Of a stretch of DNA of 22,467 bases, positions 13,051 through 21,173 are shown in pieces. Under the pieces are notes generated by a model that worked only from the letters and a program-made list of their open reading frames with translations, had not been told where the DNA came from and made no database searches. The DNA is taken from the IMG/VR virus record IMGVR_UViG_3300021962_000704, positions 1 to 22,467 of that record; one strand, given 5' to 3'. The DNA comes from a virus. Both the position numbers and the translations under genes were made by a program. Numbering within the stretch: position 1 is the first letter of the stretch; each line of letters starts with the position of its first letter.

Positions 13051-16000
13051 ATGCCAAGTTGGAAAAAAGTCATTACCTCAGGCTCTGATGCCGTATTAAA
13101 CTCTCTATCAGGATCCTCGTTTGTTTACTCAGGAGCAGACGTAACCGCAGCACAAAATCTAAGATCAATAAACTCATCAGGAGATGAGGGAGGGGAAATC
13201 TTCCTTAATAAAGCCGTTACAAACACATCTATTACGGGAGGTGTTACTATCGATGTTTGGCAAAATAGATTAAGATTTTTTGAGCAAGGGGGCACTGCAC
13301 GAGGATATTTCTTGGATATTACAGCAGGCGGTGCAGGTGTTGGAACAAACCTAGCATCGGGAGGTGGAACTGTAACATCAGTATCAACAGCAGGAACAGT
13401 ATCGGGTATCACTCTAACTGGTGGTCCTATTACGGGAGCAGGTACAATCACATTAGGTGGATCTATTTCAGGTTTGACAAACTCAAACTTATCAGGCACA
13501 GCGGGTATTACAAATGCTAACTTAGCAAATAGCAGTGTTACGATTGGATCAACTGCAATATCGTTAGGAAGCACGTCTACAACGTTAGCAGGATTAACAA
13601 GCGTAACATCGACTAATTTTACCGGCTCTCTACTTGGTACAGCATCTTGGGCAACTAATGTTGTTAACAATGGAGTAACCTCAGTAGGAGGTACTGGTAC
13701 TGTTAATGGCATCACACTAACTGGTACAGTAACAAGTACTGGTAACTTGACTTTAGGAGGTACACTTTCCGGTATTGGTAACTCACAACTAACAAATAGT
13801 AGCATTACAATCGGATCAACCGCTATATCATTAGGTGGAACATCAACCACATTGGCAGGACTTACTAGTGTAACTTCAACAAGCTTTACTGGTTCATTAT
13901 TAGGAACAGCTTCATTTGCGAGAACTGCATCTTACGCAATCAACCCAACAATATCAGGTTCAATTAACAATGTAGATTACATTGATTTTGCTACCGGTAG
14001 TGTTATTGGAACCAACGCACCTGCCTGGAAACAAGGTCGATTGTTTTATGATTCTGGTTCCGGTGCATTAGCAATGTACAATTGGGAACAAGATGTAACA
14101 TTAAACATAGGACAAGAACAATGGTTAAGAGCTAGAAACCAAACTGGTGTCACTATTACAAATGGTTCAGTTGTTAGATTAAGTAGTGCTATTGGAGATA
14201 GACCAACAGTTGTTTTAGCTCAAGCTACCGACCAATCAAACGCTTTTAGTACCGGTAATGAGATTATGGGTATGGCAACGCACGATATCGAACATGGAAC
14301 AGATGGTTTCATAACTACATTTGGGATAGTTAACGGAGTAAACACATCAGCATTCACAGCCGGTGACTTGTTATGGGTATCACAGTCTGCAGGACAGTTT
14401 ACAAATACACCTCCAGCAGCTCCAATTGATAAAACTTTTGTTGGTATCGTAACTAGAGCCAATCCATCCAATGGTTCAATATTTATGACACCATCAACAC
14501 CAATTCACTTTCATGATATAAGTTCAGTTTCAGCGTCTACATACCAACAAGGAGACTTATGGATGTATCGCTCAGGATCTGCTGGATTATCCAATGCTTG
14601 GATTAATACAAAACAACTATCAGGTTCATATGGTTTAACGGGAAGCTTAACAGCAACTTCGTTTACTGGTTCACTATTAGGAACAGCATCATTTGCACGA
14701 AGTGCTTCATACGCAGTTTCGTCTTCATGGACAACTCCAGGTGGAAATAATCGAGCTGTGCAGTTTAACAACAGCGGTACTTTAGGAGGTGAGGATTTTT
14801 TCACATACAATTCATCACTAAGAGCAGTGACGCAGGGAGCTTTCAATATAGCATCAGCAAACTACGCCCATGCGGAAGGGTTATTCGCATCAGCATCAGG
14901 TGAATATTCACACGCAGAAGGAGCAGGAACAAAAGCAATTGGTAATTACTCACACGCAGAAGGTCAGAATACAATCGCTACTGGATTGGGTTCTCACGCA
15001 GAGGGTTTAGGTAGTATATCAGTAGGTAATTTATCACACGCGGAGGGTGGATTTACATCAGCCTCTGCAGACCTATCTCACGCTGAAGGATCGCAGACAA
15101 TAGCATCAGGAAACGGTTCACATGCAGAAGGTAGTGCTACTATAGCATTAGGACAATACACACATGCGGAGGGTAGAAGCACAGTAGCGTCGGGATCATT
15201 CTCACACGCGGAAGGGTTATTCACATCAGCATCAGGTCAGCATTCGCATGTAGAAGGTTACTATGCAGTTGCAAGTGGAATATATTCTCACGCTGAAGGT
15301 ATTAGTACAGTCACTTTTGGGTCAAGTTCACACGCAGAAGGTGAAAAGACTTCAACATATGGAGTTGCATCGCATGCAGAAGGTAGCTATAGTACAACGG
15401 GAGCTATCACTGCATACATGGCAACACTAGGATCTAATCCTGGAGAATATGTACTAAACTCATCGTATGGTGACCAAACTAGCTACCTATCACAAGATAG
15501 CCGAGTTCTAATTGATGACACACCATACGCCAACACTTATGGTTTTACTGAAACGACAATATCATCATCCTATTTTAGTGGAACTAATACGGTTATAACT
15601 TTTCTCGATACGAGCATTTCAACTAGTACAATTCTAGTAGTTAACAAACAATATTTGAATGCAAGTCAAGGTAATCAGTCTATAGGTGGTAATTACGGAC
15701 ACGCAGAAGGTTATCAAACCAAAGCAGCAGGAATGTATTCACACGCCGAGGGATTTAATGCATTTGCAATAGGTGATTATTCACATGCCGAAGGTGAGAG
15801 TGCCTTTGCTTACGGACAAGGTTCACACGCCGAGGGTGTTAGTGAGACCTACGGTAGTTACTCACACGCAGAAGGTAATGGTAGCATTACATATGGAGAA
15901 AGTTCACACGCAGAAGGTCGCAAGACATATTCCGGAGCTGGAGCATATAACCCTGATAGTTCAATTGCAGCCGGTGTATTTTCATTAGATAAATACTATG

Positions 16001-17061
16001 GTGATTTAACAGCACAATTTGCAGCAGGTACTTTCATAGTATTACAAGACAAGGATGGATACACAAATGGTGGATTCCCAGTAACAAGGATGCTTGAGAT
16101 TGCATCTTCAACAATGAATGGAACACCAGCAACAGAAATCACACTAGTGGATACTAGCGTTGATACTGGTGGTGGGAATAAATACCGAGTTGGGTACTCG
16201 TCCAACGGCATTGATACTGAATTATGGCCACTATATTGGAGTACTACAATTGGTAATGAATCACATGCACAAGGTGTCGAGTCTGTAACTGTCGGATTAT
16301 ACTCGAACGCATCCGGAGGAAGTACTATAGCTCTTGGTGTAGGTCAATCAGTGGTTGGTTTATTAAACACACCAACCGAGGATAGTTATGCCTTTATTGT
16401 TGGAGGTGGTAATGAATCATCTGGTGCTAGAGACAACACGCTAGTTGCTACAACAGCGAATGTTACAATCAATCGACCAACAGTAATATCGTATAATACT
16501 GGCGGTACACAAGCGCTAAACACAACCGATCCAGAAGTTAGAACTGCACAAGTTTATGATACTACTACAAAGTCCCGCGACGTACAAGAGAAGATTTCCG
16601 ATTCTATCGGAAGTAATCCAGTTAGAAACTACACCGGAGACATTATTGAAGGATATGTTAATCTATCTAACATACCTTTAGATGGACAACTATGTTACCT
16701 GGATAGTGATGATTTGTGGTATTTAGTAGATCAAAGTAGTACAAAAGCTACCTTCCTACTAGGACTACCATTTAACATAGATACAGGAACTGGTAGATGC
16801 CAGATATTATTAGAAGGTCATGTAACGGTTACTGATTCGGGAGGAGGATCGGGATATCCATACGTCCGCGCAGCTGACTCTGGTATACCGGTATATATAG
16901 AGAACAATACAACAGTCGGTAATATGGACACCACTGTACCGACAACAACGAGCGGTACGAATGTAGTAAGGGTATTAGGACATTGCTATTATCAAAACTC
17001 AGTCAACACTAATAATTGGCAAATGAAATTTAAACCATCAAATGATTGGGTATTAATTTAA
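13051..17061 (+). CDS. Long tail/neck fibre with YadA-head-like SHAEG repeats
   Basis: 1336 aa, the largest protein here. Order of parts: anchor (residues 1-20, PSWKKVITSGSDAVLNSLSG, shared with the 428-aa fibre); tandem stalk modules (about 107-196 and 208-295) each ending in SLLGTAS(F/W)A; a module at about 310-490 (GSVVRLSSAIGDRPTVVLAQ and FTAGDLLWVSQSAG) seen in many phage fibres; a third stripe near 540; 13 HAEG repeats with 14-residue period (606-778); an inserted domain (779-882); 6 more repeats (883-956); a second, related insert (957-1070); one degenerate repeat (1071); then a C-terminal receptor-type region ending MKFKPSNDWVLI. HAEG repeats resemble the left-handed beta-roll of trimeric autotransporter adhesin heads (YadA/Hep_Hag type). 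It is probably a trimeric fibre used in host binding. Its position next to neck genes leaves the attachment site open. Confidence 0.85.
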   Translation: MPSWKKVITSGSDAVLNSLSGSSFVYSGADVTAAQNLRSINSSGDEGGEIFLNKAVTNTSITGGVTIDVWQNRLRFFEQGGTARGYFLDITAGGAGVGTNLASGGGTVTSVSTAGTVSGITLTGGPITGAGTITLGGSISGLTNSNLSGTAGITNANLANSSVTIGSTAISLGSTSTTLAGLTSVTSTNFTGSLLGTASWATNVVNNGVTSVGGTGTVNGITLTGTVTSTGNLTLGGTLSGIGNSQLTNSSITIGSTAISLGGTSTTLAGLTSVTSTSFTGSLLGTASFARTASYAINPTISGSINNVDYIDFATGSVIGTNAPAWKQGRLFYDSGSGALAMYNWEQDVTLNIGQEQWLRARNQTGVTITNGSVVRLSSAIGDRPTVVLAQATDQSNAFSTGNEIMGMATHDIEHGTDGFITTFGIVNGVNTSAFTAGDLLWVSQSAGQFTNTPPAAPIDKTFVGIVTRANPSNGSIFMTPSTPIHFHDISSVSASTYQQGDLWMYRSGSAGLSNAWINTKQLSGSYGLTGSLTATSFTGSLLGTASFARSASYAVSSSWTTPGGNNRAVQFNNSGTLGGEDFFTYNSSLRAVTQGAFNIASANYAHAEGLFASASGEYSHAEGAGTKAIGNYSHAEGQNTIATGLGSHAEGLGSISVGNLSHAEGGFTSASADLSHAEGSQTIASGNGSHAEGSATIALGQYTHAEGRSTVASGSFSHAEGLFTSASGQHSHVEGYYAVASGIYSHAEGISTVTFGSSSHAEGEKTSTYGVASHAEGSYSTTGAITAYMATLGSNPGEYVLNSSYGDQTSYLSQDSRVLIDDTPYANTYGFTETTISSSYFSGTNTVITFLDTSISTSTILVVNKQYLNASQGNQSIGGNYGHAEGYQTKAAGMYSHAEGFNAFAIGDYSHAEGESAFAYGQGSHAEGVSETYGSYSHAEGNGSITYGESSHAEGRKTYSGAGAYNPDSSIAAGVFSLDKYYGDLTAQFAAGTFIVLQDKDGYTNGGFPVTRMLEIASSTMNGTPATEITLVDTSVDTGGGNKYRVGYSSNGIDTELWPLYWSTTIGNESHAQGVESVTVGLYSNASGGSTIALGVGQSVVGLLNTPTEDSYAFIVGGGNESSGARDNTLVATTANVTINRPTVISYNTGGTQALNTTDPEVRTAQVYDTTTKSRDVQEKISDSIGSNPVRNYTGDIIEGYVNLSNIPLDGQLCYLDSDDLWYLVDQSSTKATFLLGLPFNIDTGTGRCQILLEGHVTVTDSGGGSGYPYVRAADSGIPVYIENNTTVGNMDTTVPTTTSGTNVVRVLGHCYYQNSVNTNNWQMKFKPSNDWVLI
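13369..13938 (+). repeat. Tandem stalk-module duplication in the long fibre
   Basis: Two units of about 88 residues (107-196 and 208-295) share TVTSV/GVTSV starts, a GITLTG core, IGSTAISLG-STTLAGLTSVTST and a SLLGTAS end. The amino-acid identity is clear, while DNA codons differ. This is coding DNA, not a mobile repeat. Confidence 0.85.
14866..15384 (+). repeat. SHAEG repeat block 1 (13 units)
   Basis: Thirteen (S/A/T)HAEG units (one HVEG) at residues 606-778, with an average period of exactly 14 residues or 42 nt. The DNA units vary at third positions. Confidence 0.92.
15697..15918 (+). repeat. SHAEG repeat block 2 (6 units)
   Basis: Six HAEG units at residues 883-956, with period 14 except one 13-residue unit (after VSETYG). 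A single degenerate unit, SHAQG, follows at 16261-16275. Confidence 0.92.
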
Positions 17062-17071
17062 TAAAAAACAA

Positions 17072-17806
17072 ATGGGAAGCATACTAAAAACAGAGAACCT
17101 ATCAATAATAATCTTAGAAAATCCAGACTATTCAATAGGTAAATTGACACCTAACTCGATTATCGACTACAAGCTTACTATAGTAGGTATTACAGATGAG
17201 GGTAAACCCGTATACACAGTACATGCAAGTTCGGGAGGAACGACTTTAGGAAAATTAAACACACTACTTTCAGAAGTACCTCAACCAAAGACTCAGCAAA
17301 TTCAAGTCGAGTTAGATGTGTATTTAAACACAAAAGACGAAAAGATACACTATGCAACAGTATCTTCGGCAAATGACATGGCTAAGAAGTTTAGTGAAGT
17401 AGAGTCAGATTATCCATACATATTTAGTACTGACGGAGATGTGGAGATTAGACTGATCGCAGACTCTGCGATGGAGGATATATTAAATTGGAGTGGTGAG
17501 AGTATAGATATAGATGATTTGCGAACTCGCATCAACGAGTTAGATAGTATTATCAAGTCAACTCAGTTAAAAATGCAATTCCTAAAAAAATCATCAACAA
17601 CACAAGCATATAATGGTCTTGGATTGGATAAAGTAGAGGAAGAGTTTGCAAAAAAAGGAATACCCGAACCATTGCAAAAACTACAAGACAGCTATACAAA
17701 AATGTCCATGGTTACTTCGCTTGATGGCGATATCAAAGTTAAGGCTAACCTAATTGCAAACATATACAAGAACTATAGTGCATTTATCAAACTAACTGGT
17801 AATTAA
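17072..17806 (+). CDS. Unknown protein downstream of the long fibre
   Basis: 244 aa. The N-terminal half (1-130) alternates strands (IIILENPDYSIGKLTP, VYTVHASSGGTTLG). The second half is helical: a segment at about 150-172 (DDLRTRINELDSIIKSTQLKMQF) is probably a coiled coil, and a C-terminal charged helix bundle follows. There are no catalytic or membrane motifs. It starts 10 nt after the fibre stop with an A-rich leader. Being directly downstream of a long fibre, it could be a fibre-assembly chaperone or adaptor; this comes only from the common phage arrangement of fibre then chaperone. Confidence 0.65.
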   Translation: MGSILKTENLSIIILENPDYSIGKLTPNSIIDYKLTIVGITDEGKPVYTVHASSGGTTLGKLNTLLSEVPQPKTQQIQVELDVYLNTKDEKIHYATVSSANDMAKKFSEVESDYPYIFSTDGDVEIRLIADSAMEDILNWSGESIDIDDLRTRINELDSIIKSTQLKMQFLKKSSTTQAYNGLGLDKVEEEFAKKGIPEPLQKLQDSYTKMSMVTSLDGDIKVKANLIANIYKNYSAFIKLTGN

Positions 17807-17808
17807 GA

Positions 17809-18405
17809 GTGGAAGATAGTCAAGTATCAGGTATTTCAGTATCGTTGATAGCTAACATGCGTGGTGTCGAAGCAGCATCGATTGCTAGCATTGGAGGCGT
17901 AGCAACTAGTGCTTTACAAGGATGGCCAGCAGCTGCTTATGGATATCCATTAGTTGATCCGAACTACACTGTAACAACTCAAAATGCATCAGCTGGATTA
18001 GGAATGGCTTATACCCGTATCAATATAGCTATGTCTGTTGATGCTCGAGCTAACACTGATAACGCAATATACATGGGCTGGGTTGATCAGCAACAACCTG
18101 GTTCAAACAATTGGACACGACATCAAACCTTTAGTACAACGTTTAACATTGATAAAAATGGTCAACCCGTTAGATGGAACGCAAGCAATTTAACAATAGC
18201 CAATTCAGTATACGGAATAAACTCAGGTAGTGGAAGTCCATTACCATATAGTCTCTTCACTAACCAACTCTATAGATTTACAGCTTTCCCAATCTTTGAC
18301 GATACATCATCTTATGCATCGATTATAATAAATGCTGGTGATGCAAACAATGCACCAACAAAGATATCGTACCAAAGCTACTTGGACGGCATTGCTCACT
18401 TTTAG
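17809..18405 (+). CDS. Unknown small virion-like protein, GTG start
   Basis: 198 aa from a GTG start (17809) that lies 2 nt after the preceding stop; the frame is closed just upstream (stop at 17800-17802). The first ATG would remove 16 residues, including the conserved-looking VSGISVSLIANMRGVEAASI. That Ala/Gly/Ile-rich stretch continues to about residue 38 (ASIGGVATSALQGWP) and looks like a surface-exposed oligomerisation segment. The remainder is beta-rich with many aromatic and Asn residues (NWTRHQTFSTTFNIDKNGQP), compatible with a fibre tip or carbohydrate-binding-like fold. I cannot assign a family. It ends the fibre transcript; a promoter motif for the next gene follows. Confidence 0.65.
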   Translation: MEDSQVSGISVSLIANMRGVEAASIASIGGVATSALQGWPAAAYGYPLVDPNYTVTTQNASAGLGMAYTRINIAMSVDARANTDNAIYMGWVDQQQPGSNNWTRHQTFSTTFNIDKNGQPVRWNASNLTIANSVYGINSGSGSPLPYSLFTNQLYRFTAFPIFDDTSSYASIIINAGDANNAPTKISYQSYLDGIAHF

Positions 18406-18417
18406 AAAACAAACACA

Positions 18418-18425
18418 TATTTATA
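18418..18425 (+). promoter_or_regulatory. TATTTATA motif, putative late promoter
   Basis: Exact TATTTATA, 15 nt before the ATG at 18441, just after the stop at 18405. Confidence 0.55.
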
Positions 18426-18440
18426 TTAAAATAAGTTATA

Positions 18441-18713
18441 ATGGAAAAAGCAGTTTTTACACAAGAGGAAGTTGACCAAATTAAGTTACTTCAAGACAAG
18501 TATAATACACTAGGTGTACAGTTGGTACAAATTAAACTTGCAATGAAGAATGGAAAGGATTACCTAAAATCCTTAGAGGAGGAAGAGCAACGAATTGACG
18601 AGCAGATTTTTGAAACAAACATGGAAGAAAAGGAATTAGCTAATCAATTGGATGTGAAATACGGACAAGGGTCGCTAGACTTAGAGTCTGGTGAATTTAC
18701 ACCAAATTCTTAA
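18441..18713 (+). CDS. Small coiled-coil protein
   Basis: 90 aa, acidic and helical. Residues about 8-72 form one or two long amphipathic helices (EEVDQIKLLQDKYNTLGVQL, then EEEQRIDEQIFETNMEEKEL), ending in a short polar tail. There are no Cys or membrane segments. The N-terminal EAVFTQEEVDQIK style resembles small coiled-coil proteins seen beside phage tail genes, but I do not recognise a function. It has its own promoter motif and lies directly upstream of the sheath gene, which also has one, so it is a monocistronic unit. It could be a tail-assembly factor. Confidence 0.65.
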   Translation: MEKAVFTQEEVDQIKLLQDKYNTLGVQLVQIKLAMKNGKDYLKSLEEEEQRIDEQIFETNMEEKELANQLDVKYGQGSLDLESGEFTPNS

Positions 18714-18742
18714 CAAAAACAAGGTTTCGAGTTCCGTTGTGA

Positions 18743-18750
18743 TATTTATA
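18743..18750 (+). promoter_or_regulatory. TATTTATA motif, putative late promoter of sheath/tube genes
   Basis: Exact TATTTATA, 25 nt before the ATG at 18776. It is followed by TAACAACTTATTA (18759-18771), identical to the sequence after the motif at 11155. Confidence 0.6.
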
Positions 18751-18775
18751 TTAAACTTTAACAACTTATTACGAC

Positions 18776-21154
18776 ATGGCCGAAAGAATAGTATCACCAG
18801 GAGTATTTACAAACGAGAAAGACCTTTCGTTTTTGCCTGCAGGAATTGCAGCAATTGGAGCAGCGATCGTTGGACCAACAACTAAAGGACCTGCGTTTGT
18901 ACCTACAGTGGTAAACAACTTTAATGACTTTATCGCGAAGTTTGGTGGTTTGAGCGAAGACACTTATGTACCTTACGCAGTTAAGAGTTACCTAAACAGC
19001 GCCGCTACGGTGACTGTTGTGCGTGTTCTTACATCTGGAGGATATAATGCAAAATCAGTACAAATTATTTACTCAGGTTCTCTTGGGTTTAAATTAGTTG
19101 GTGTAATTTTACCATCTACTGCAATTGGCTTCTCAACTGGAAACGGATTCGAAAAATCAGCATTTACTGGTTCAATCAGTGTAACTGGATCCAAAGGATT
19201 CATCTTATCAGGATCAGGAGTATCAACTCAAGTATTAACAGCATCAGCTAACCCAGCAAGTGTAGATTCATTTACAAACGTACTAGGTACATCAGTAAAA
19301 GGAACTAAGAAAGGATATGTGTACACGTACGCTAGCGACTTCTTAAGCTCTAATGCTGGTTTATCAGGATCTGTCTTCTTTGAGACTGGATCAACATCAG
19401 CACTTGTAGACTTGTCTAGTTCAATTTATGGAAACTATGCACCAGCTGCAACACCATACATTACATCACAAATTATTGGGGGTTCTAAACTTCAATTATT
19501 TAAAGTAGTGTCTTTGGCAGATGGAACAGACACAAACACTGCATACAAAATTAGTATTGTCAACACAACTATCCCAGGAACAGATCCAGGATCAGACTAT
19601 GGTTCATTTACTCTATTGGTGCGTGAATACGGTGACACAGACCAAAGACCAGTTGTTCTTGAGTCTTACACTAACTTGAACTTAGACCCAGATTCTTCTA
19701 ACTACATCACAAGACGAATTGGAGATAGAAGCTTCTCAGTAGATGCAGCAGGTGTTGTATCAATTAATGGAGATTATAGAAACGTATCAAAATACATCCG
19801 TATCGAGGTAGCTGACGACGTTAAGAACAAAGCAATCAGTGCAAATGTTAAACCATTTGGATATGAGGCTTTGGTACAACCAATCTCTTCAAGCTACACA
19901 ATGCCAACAGCTTCTATAGTTAGCCAATTAACTCAAATCAATGGTTCTTATAGTAAGAAAGCATACTACGGATGGGATTATGCATCTAATGACAACGTTA
20001 ACTTCTTGAAACCTTTAGCAAAAGGAACAGTACAATTAGGAAACGGATTCAACTTAGATGAGTGTTTCTTACACCCAAGTGCATCTAAAGCAAACGCCAA
20101 CTCTACATTCGTAGGAGGATCAAGTGTATCAGCTTCAGTCTTTGTAGGACTAGATGTAAATAACGTATTGAAATTCAACATACCATTACAAGGTGGTTTT
20201 GATGGAATGGATCCAGCAATACCTAAGTATGTAGGTTCAGCTATTAGACCAAACAACCTATTTGGTATGGATTGTACAAATGCAAATACGCCAGGTGGAG
20301 CAGCTTATGTAAAAGCCCTTAACACAATCGCAAATGCTGACGAGTATGATATCAACCTAATCGTTACTCCAGGAGCAACAATCAAAGATCACGCAGCGAT
20401 TATCAACAAATCAATCGAAGTAGCTGAAGATCGTGGAGATGCATTTGTATTAGCAGATCCAATCGTACAAGGAGGATCAGTAGCAGCAGCAGTAGCAGCA
20501 GTAGTAGATTCAGGAATTGATTCAAACTACGTAGGTACTTACTGGCCATGGGTTAAAATCATCGATACAGATAAAAACAAACCGGTATGGGTTCCACCAA
20601 GTGTAATCGTACCACGTGTAATGGCATACAACGATTCAGTAGCATACGAATGGTTTGCACCAGCAGGTCTAAATCGTGGAGGTGTATCTGAAGCAGTAGA
20701 CGTAGAGTTGAGATTGAACCAAGCACAACGTAATGACCTTTATGAAAATAAAGTAAATGCGATTGCAACATTCCCTAACCAAGGAGTATGTATCTGGGGT
20801 CAGAAAACACTACAAGCTAAACCATCAGCACTAGATAGAATCAACGTACGTCGTTTGATGATTACATTGAAAAAATTCATCGCATCTTCAAGCCGTTACT
20901 TAGTGTTCGAAAACAACACAACAGCGACTCGTCAAAGATTCTTGAACATTGTAACACCATACTTAGAGACTGTAAAATCTCGTCAAGGATTGTATGCTTT
21001 CCGTGTAATCATGGATGAGACAAACAACACACCTGACGTAATCGACAGAAACATCATGTACGGTCAGATCTACTTACAACCAGCAAAAGCAGCAGAATTT
21101 ATCGTATTAGACTTTAACATTCTTCCTACTGGAGCAACTTTTGATAACGCTTAA
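18776..21154 (+). CDS. 18: Tail sheath protein (gp18-like)
   Basis: 792 aa (T4 gp18 is 659). The N-terminus MAERIVSPGVFTNEKDLSF is typical of T4-family sheath proteins; GVFTNEKD is the exit-arm start. The C-terminal domain (about 640-790) is the most conserved part, with LMITLKKFIASSSRYLVFEN, a segment through NIVTPYLETVKSRQGLYAF, and FIVLDFNILPTGATF. The sheath contracts around the tube to drive infection. The extra length over T4 sits in the Ser/Gly-rich middle (about 95-330), which would be the surface-exposed domain. Arg codons are mostly CGT in the C-terminal half, as in the capsid gene, fitting high expression. It is followed 19 nt later by the tube gene with no terminator between, so the two share a transcript. 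Confidence 0.96.
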   Translation: MAERIVSPGVFTNEKDLSFLPAGIAAIGAAIVGPTTKGPAFVPTVVNNFNDFIAKFGGLSEDTYVPYAVKSYLNSAATVTVVRVLTSGGYNAKSVQIIYSGSLGFKLVGVILPSTAIGFSTGNGFEKSAFTGSISVTGSKGFILSGSGVSTQVLTASANPASVDSFTNVLGTSVKGTKKGYVYTYASDFLSSNAGLSGSVFFETGSTSALVDLSSSIYGNYAPAATPYITSQIIGGSKLQLFKVVSLADGTDTNTAYKISIVNTTIPGTDPGSDYGSFTLLVREYGDTDQRPVVLESYTNLNLDPDSSNYITRRIGDRSFSVDAAGVVSINGDYRNVSKYIRIEVADDVKNKAISANVKPFGYEALVQPISSSYTMPTASIVSQLTQINGSYSKKAYYGWDYASNDNVNFLKPLAKGTVQLGNGFNLDECFLHPSASKANANSTFVGGSSVSASVFVGLDVNNVLKFNIPLQGGFDGMDPAIPKYVGSAIRPNNLFGMDCTNANTPGGAAYVKALNTIANADEYDINLIVTPGATIKDHAAIINKSIEVAEDRGDAFVLADPIVQGGSVAAAVAAVVDSGIDSNYVGTYWPWVKIIDTDKNKPVWVPPSVIVPRVMAYNDSVAYEWFAPAGLNRGGVSEAVDVELRLNQAQRNDLYENKVNAIATFPNQGVCIWGQKTLQAKPSALDRINVRRLMITLKKFIASSSRYLVFENNTTATRQRFLNIVTPYLETVKSRQGLYAFRVIMDETNNTPDVIDRNIMYGQIYLQPAKAAEFIVLDFNILPTGATFDNA

Positions 21155-21173
21155 TACTTAATATAAACGACAG

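Noticed and set aside
13125-13850. 241-aa open frame on the minus strand
   Set aside because: It is antisense to the stalk repeats. Its composition (many Val/Pro/Asp) is the mirror of Gly/Thr/Ser-rich codons, and it has no promoter motif or RBS context.
14866-15918. Regular 42-nt repeats as a CRISPR array or tandem satellite
   Set aside because: The period matches a 14-residue protein repeat in frame. Units are diverged at third positions, with no constant direct repeat and unique spacer.
15773-15988. 71-aa + strand frame within the SHAEG region
   Set aside because: It is a shifted reading of the repeat DNA.
16600-17061. Variable region of a diversity-generating retroelement at the fibre C-terminus
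   Set aside because: No reverse transcriptase, template repeat or adenine-biased near-duplicate seen in the window.
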